From Betaproteobacteria bacterium (GTDB lineage Bacteria > Pseudomonadota > Gammaproteobacteria > Burkholderiales > Burkholderiaceae_C): 47,841 nucleotides of DNA. Location of the stretch: NCBI GenBank assembly GCA_013289985.1, contig JABCYW010000035.1:1-47841 (forward strand). Reading direction: 5' to 3'. Within the stretch, counting starts at the first letter, position 1. Every line of letters begins with the position of its first letter. The translations under genes were made by a program, and so were the position numbers. Of this stretch, positions 43,720 to 47,841 are shown one piece after another. The notes under the pieces were generated by a model. The model did no database searches. It was not told where the DNA came from and was given only the letters and a program-made list of their open reading frames with translations.

Positions 43720-44040
43720 ATGAAGCACCTCCTCACCGCGCTCGCTCTCACCCTCGCCGCTGCCGGCGCCTTCGCCGCCGACGCCGCCGCGCCGGCCGCC
43801 AGCAAGCAACTGTCGCCGCAGCAGCAGAAGATGGCCGACTGCTCGGCCGCCAACAAGGGCAAGAAGGGCGACGACTACAAGGCGGCGCAGAAGGCCTGCC
43901 TGTCCGGCACGGCCGCGCCGGCCGCCGCGCCGTCGGCCCCGATGACCCAGAAGGAAAAGATGGCCGCCTGCTCCAAGCAGAACAAGGGCAAGAAGGGCGA
44001 CGACTACAAGAGCGCGCAGAAGGCCTGCCTGTCGGCCTGA
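43720..44040 (+). CDS. Secreted PsiF-repeat protein with two near-identical repeats
   Basis: 106 aa. The signal peptide spans about residues 1-20 (MKHLLTALALTLAAAGAFAA). Two PsiF repeats follow: KMADCSAANKGKKGDDYKAA (around 37-56) and KMAACSKQNKGKKGDDYKSA (around 78-97). Each ends with QKACLS, so each repeat has two cysteines about 23 residues apart. The copies are almost identical, pointing to recent internal duplication. PsiF in E. coli is a phosphate-starvation-inducible periplasmic protein of unknown function. A ribosome site (AAGGA) lies 8 bases upstream. The 209-bp gap after the kinase holds no recognisable gene; a terminator follows the gene at 44080. Confidence 0.88.
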   Translation: MKHLLTALALTLAAAGAFAADAAAPAASKQLSPQQQKMADCSAANKGKKGDDYKAAQKACLSGTAAPAAAPSAPMTQKEKMAACSKQNKGKKGDDYKSAQKACLSA

Positions 44041-44079
44041 TCCTTCCCGCAGCAGCCGCTCGCGCGGCGATTTCCGCAG

Positions 44080-44100
44080 ACCCGGCCGCGTGCCGGGTTT
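44080..44100 (+). terminator. Intrinsic terminator after the first PsiF gene
   Basis: Perfect 7-bp stem ACCCGGC (44080-44086) and GCCGGGT (44092-44098) with a 5-nt loop, followed by TTT and a second T-rich cluster (GTCGTTTGT). It lies 40 bp after the stop, separating the two PsiF genes. Confidence 0.7.
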
Positions 44101-44302
44101 GTCGTTTGTGAACGGCCCGCTCCGCGACGTGCGGCGCCGAAAGCCACGTTTCCGCCCCGATTGGCGCCGCGCGCCGCGCAATGGGGCGATTCGCGCCTGG
44201 GGACTTGTCTCGACTGCCGCGAGCATGGCTGAACGCACCCACCGAGCCACTCCCGGCCGGCGGCGCGTTCAACGTCCACTCAAACCCAGCCGAGGATTTC
44301 TC

Positions 44303-44572
44303 ATGAAGCAATTGATCATCGCCCTGTTGTTCGCGCTTGCTGCGGGCACCACGTTCGCGCGCGCCGCGCATGCGCCAGCCGCGGCCGCCTCCGACGCCGC
44401 GGCGTCCACCGCCGTGGCCGCGGCGGGCGCCACGCAACCCGGCACGGCGCAGCGCACGAAGATGAAGACCTGCAATGCCGACGCCAAGGTCAAGGACGTG
44501 CACGGCGCCGATCGCCGCGCGTTCATGAAGCAGTGCCTGTCGGGCAAGGCCAAGCCCGCAACGGCCTCCTGA
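44303..44572 (+). CDS. Secreted PsiF-repeat protein, single repeat
   Basis: 89 aa. The signal peptide is MKQLIIALLFALAAGTTFARAAHA. An Ala/Thr-rich linker follows, then one PsiF repeat (KMKTCNADAKVKDVHGADRRAFMKQCLSGK, shown here split: KMKTCNADAK, VKDVHGADRR, AFMKQCLSGK) with the usual two cysteines. This repeat is closer to the enterobacterial PsiF form than those of the neighbouring gene. A GAGGA ribosome site lies 7 bases before the ATG. Likely periplasmic, role unknown, probably a paralog of the gene 262 bp upstream rather than an operon partner, since a terminator lies between. Confidence 0.85.
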   Translation: MKQLIIALLFALAAGTTFARAAHAPAAAASDAAASTAVAAAGATQPGTAQRTKMKTCNADAKVKDVHGADRRAFMKQCLSGKAKPATAS

Positions 44573-44695
44573 CGCGCGCCGCGAGTCGCCATGCGCGCGC
44601 GCTTCGCGTTTCCGATGCAGAGCACGGGCCGGGGTCACGCTGCGGCGCCCGGGTCGGCGCTGCGGGTGGAGGAGCCGGCGCCTGCTGGGCCGGCC

Positions 44696-45601
44696 TCAGC
44701 GATTCCAGTAGCGCGGGTCGCCGTAGGTGTGCTTGAGGAAGTCGATCCACAGGCGCACGCGCAGCGCGAGGTGGCGCGCGTGCGGAAACACCGCAAAGAT
44801 GCCGTTGGGCGGCGCCGCGAACTCGTCCAGCACGCTCACGAGCCGCCCTGAGTCCACGTCGGCCTGCACCTCCCAGGCGCTGCGCCAGGCCAGGCCCAGG
44901 CCGGCCAGGCACCAGTCGTGCAGCACCTGGCCGTCGGTGCAATCCAGGCGACCGTTCATGCGCACGTGCGTGGGCTCGCCGCCTATCGTGAAGGCCCAGC
45001 CGCGCGGCTGGCTGGCCTCGGAGCTCAGCGTGAGGCAGGCGTGGCGCGCCAGGTCGGCCGGCGTGGCCGGCGTGCCGGCGCGCTTCAGGTAGGCGGGCGC
45101 CGCAACGCACAGGCGGCGGTTGTCGGACAGGCGCACGCCCACGAGGCTGGAGTCCTGCAAATCGCCCACGCGCACGGCGCAGTCCACGCCTTCGTTGACG
45201 ATGTCCACCACGCGGTCGGACAGGTTCAGCGACAGGCTCACGTCCGGGTGCTCGGCCAGGAACAGCGGCACCAGCGGCGCCACGTGGCGTCGGCCGAAGC
45301 CGGCCGGCGCCGTGATGCGCAGGTGGCCGCTGGCCTTCACGCCGCCGGCCGACACGCTGGCCTCGGCGCTGGCGAAATCCAGCAGCAGGCGCTGGCAGTC
45401 TTCCAGGAAGGCGCTGCCCTCGTGCGTGAGCGCCACGCGGCGCGTGGTGCGGGCCAGCAGCTTCACGCCCAGGCGGGTCTCGAGGGCGTCCAGGCGGCGG
45501 CTGATCACGGCCGGCGCGATGCCCTCGGCCTGGGCCGCCGCCGTCAGGCTGCCACGCTGGGCCACCGCCACGAAGGTCTCCATCTGCTTGAGCTTGTCCA
45601 T
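44696..45601 (-). CDS. LysR-type transcriptional regulator
   Basis: 301 aa. The winged helix-turn-helix (about 1-60) reads MDKLKQMETFVAVAQRGSLTAAAQAEGIAPAVISRRLDALE, followed by the linker helix. The effector-binding domain (about 90-295) contains DCAVRVGDLQDSSLVGVRLSDNRRLCVAAPAYL, typical of the CrgA-like LysR branch. It is divergent from the haloacid dehalogenase gene across an 85-bp AT-richer gap (45602-45686) that should hold both promoters and LysR-box sites. The target is plausibly that gene, with or without malate synthase downstream. The effector is not predictable. Confidence 0.93.
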   Translation of the reverse strand: MDKLKQMETFVAVAQRGSLTAAAQAEGIAPAVISRRLDALETRLGVKLLARTTRRVALTHEGSAFLEDCQRLLLDFASAEASVSAGGVKASGHLRITAPAGFGRRHVAPLVPLFLAEHPDVSLSLNLSDRVVDIVNEGVDCAVRVGDLQDSSLVGVRLSDNRRLCVAAPAYLKRAGTPATPADLARHACLTLSSEASQPRGWAFTIGGEPTHVRMNGRLDCTDGQVLHDWCLAGLGLAWRSAWEVQADVDSGRLVSVLDEFAAPPNGIFAVFPHARHLALRVRLWIDFLKHTYGDPRYWNR

Positions 45602-45686
45602 CGGTGGCTCAGTTTTGCTTAAAAGTCATCAATCAATCGCGAATTATGGTGGGAATCGCTATTGGAGGATGGAATAGATTTCGCCC

Positions 45687-46394
45687 ATGGATGCCGCCAC
45701 CCTGACCGCCGACGATCGCCCCGCAGCGCCGAAGGCCGTGCTGTTCGACGTGTACGGCACGCTGCTGGACGTCTACAGCGTGGGCCTGCGCGCCGAGCAG
45801 ATGTTCCCGGGCGCGGGCGAGCGTCTCGCGCGCGCGTGGCGCGACAAGCAGATCGAATACTCGCGCCTCGTGTCCATGAGCGGCCGCTACCGCCCGTTCT
45901 GGCAGCTCACGCGCGACGCGCTGCAGGTGTGCGCCGCGGCGCTGAAGCTGCCGCTGGACACCGCCGGCGAGGACAGCCTGATGAACGAGTACCGGCACCT
46001 GTCGGCGTTCCCCGAGAACCGCGCCGTGCTCCAGGCGCTGGCCGCGCGCGGCATCCGCGCGGGCGTGCTGTCCAACGGCGACCCCGACATGCTGGACGTG
46101 ACGCTGCGCAGCGCCGGCCTCATCGACCTGCTCGATCCGATCCTGAGCGTCCACCAGACGCGCCGCTACAAGACCGACCCGGCCGCGTACGCGCTGGGCC
46201 CGCAGGCGCTGAGCCTGCCCGCCGCCGACATCCTGTTCGTGTCGTCCAACTGCTGGGACGCGATCGGCGCCACGTGGCACGGCTACGCCACCCTGTGGGT
46301 CAACCGCGCCGATGCGCCGATGGAGCAGCTCGGCACCGCACCCACGCGCGTCGGGCGCTCGTTGCGCGACGTCCTCGAATTCTTCCAGACCTAG
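45687..46394 (+). CDS. Haloacid dehalogenase type II-like HAD hydrolase
   Basis: 235 aa HAD-superfamily enzyme resembling L-2-haloacid dehalogenases. Nucleophile Asp21 is in FDVYGTLLDV. Further family residues are the WRDKQIEYSRL segment (Arg/Gln of the substrate pocket), Ser/Asn in SNGDPDML, Lys in YKTDPAAY and SSNCWDAIGA with the acidic Asp. The SNGDP site differs slightly from the more usual SNGSP/SNGAP, so dehalogenation is possible but a general phosphatase or other HAD activity is also possible. Divergent from the LysR gene and 116 bp upstream of aceB in the same direction, which suggests linkage to glyoxylate or C2-acid metabolism. Confidence 0.86.
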   Translation: MDAATLTADDRPAAPKAVLFDVYGTLLDVYSVGLRAEQMFPGAGERLARAWRDKQIEYSRLVSMSGRYRPFWQLTRDALQVCAAALKLPLDTAGEDSLMNEYRHLSAFPENRAVLQALAARGIRAGVLSNGDPDMLDVTLRSAGLIDLLDPILSVHQTRRYKTDPAAYALGPQALSLPAADILFVSSNCWDAIGATWHGYATLWVNRADAPMEQLGTAPTRVGRSLRDVLEFFQT

Positions 46395-46510
46395 AACGCG
46401 CGCCGCCGCCGGGCCATCCGCCCGCCGGCCGCGAGAGCCGCACAACGGCCGCAGCACGCGTTTTGCTTTCCACCATTCCGACTTCCTATTCAAACTTCAG
46501 GAGTTCAACC

Positions 46511-47841
<1,331 letters not shown>

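Noticed and set aside
46395-46510. A GC-rich imperfect hairpin near 46403-46430 as a terminator before aceB
   Set aside because: The arms have a bulge and no T run, so evidence is too weak to separate the HAD gene from aceB.

Overview
The window is a GC-rich, densely coded chromosomal segment from a betaproteobacterium. Gene content and order (argS, then a SPOR protein, then DsbA-type proteins; lptA-lptB-rpoN; a TRAP transporter with a DctSR-like two-component pair; three-gene PntAA/PntAB/PntB; aceB beside a haloacid-dehalogenase gene and a LysR regulator) fit Burkholderiales, most likely Comamonadaceae (Variovorax/Ramlibacter-like). That placement is by recognition, not by a search. I see no rRNA, tRNA, CRISPR array, phage or transposase gene, and no gene-free stretch longer than about 300 bp. 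The mobile-looking elements are short non-coding repeats.

Layout. 1-5700 (minus): the 5' part of an EamA permease, recQ, a REP-like double hairpin, then a DUF1501/DUF1800 secreted pair. 5844-7018 (plus): a cupin and ssb with a clear terminator. 7153-13565 (minus): a DctPQM TRAP transporter, an unrecognised outer-membrane barrel protein and an amidase, with a 167-bp MITE-like inverted-repeat element between the last two. 13745-16398 (plus): the divergent histidine kinase and response regulator likely to control the TRAP genes. 16651-22947: a CsoR/RcnR-family regulator lacking the metal ligands, the sulfate permease operon cysTWA, a TPR-like GGDEF protein, and cysB on the minus strand.

23026-28590: a DUF1304 membrane protein, mnmA and nudJ (minus), then the proton-translocating transhydrogenase operon (plus), which carries an extra 81-residue membrane protein wedged between pntAB and pntB. 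28690-33411: an acyl-CoA ligase, a lineage-specific hypothetical gene, mtnN, a convergent helical hypothetical gene, and rsmE. 33447-41963 (minus): an RlmL-like methyltransferase with a disordered insert, rpoN, lptB, lptA, a tandem pair of DsbA-like oxidoreductases, a SPOR protein and argS. 42143-47841: a Ser/Thr kinase fused to a cyclic-nucleotide-binding-type domain, two PsiF-repeat secreted proteins, a LysR regulator, a haloacid dehalogenase and the 5' part of malate synthase A.

How the genes work together. The TRAP transporter, its two-component regulator and the downstream barrel and amidase could form one uptake and processing unit for an organic acid or amide. cysTWA, CysB and the ligand-less CsoR-like protein could form a sulfate-uptake module. 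lptA/lptB serve LPS transport. mnmA with nudJ repeats a neighbourhood known from enterobacteria. The strongest leads for something undescribed are the PntAB-PntB intervening membrane protein, the cysteine-free CsoR-like regulator, the kinase-cNBD fusion and the duplicated DsbA pair with different cis-Pro loops.
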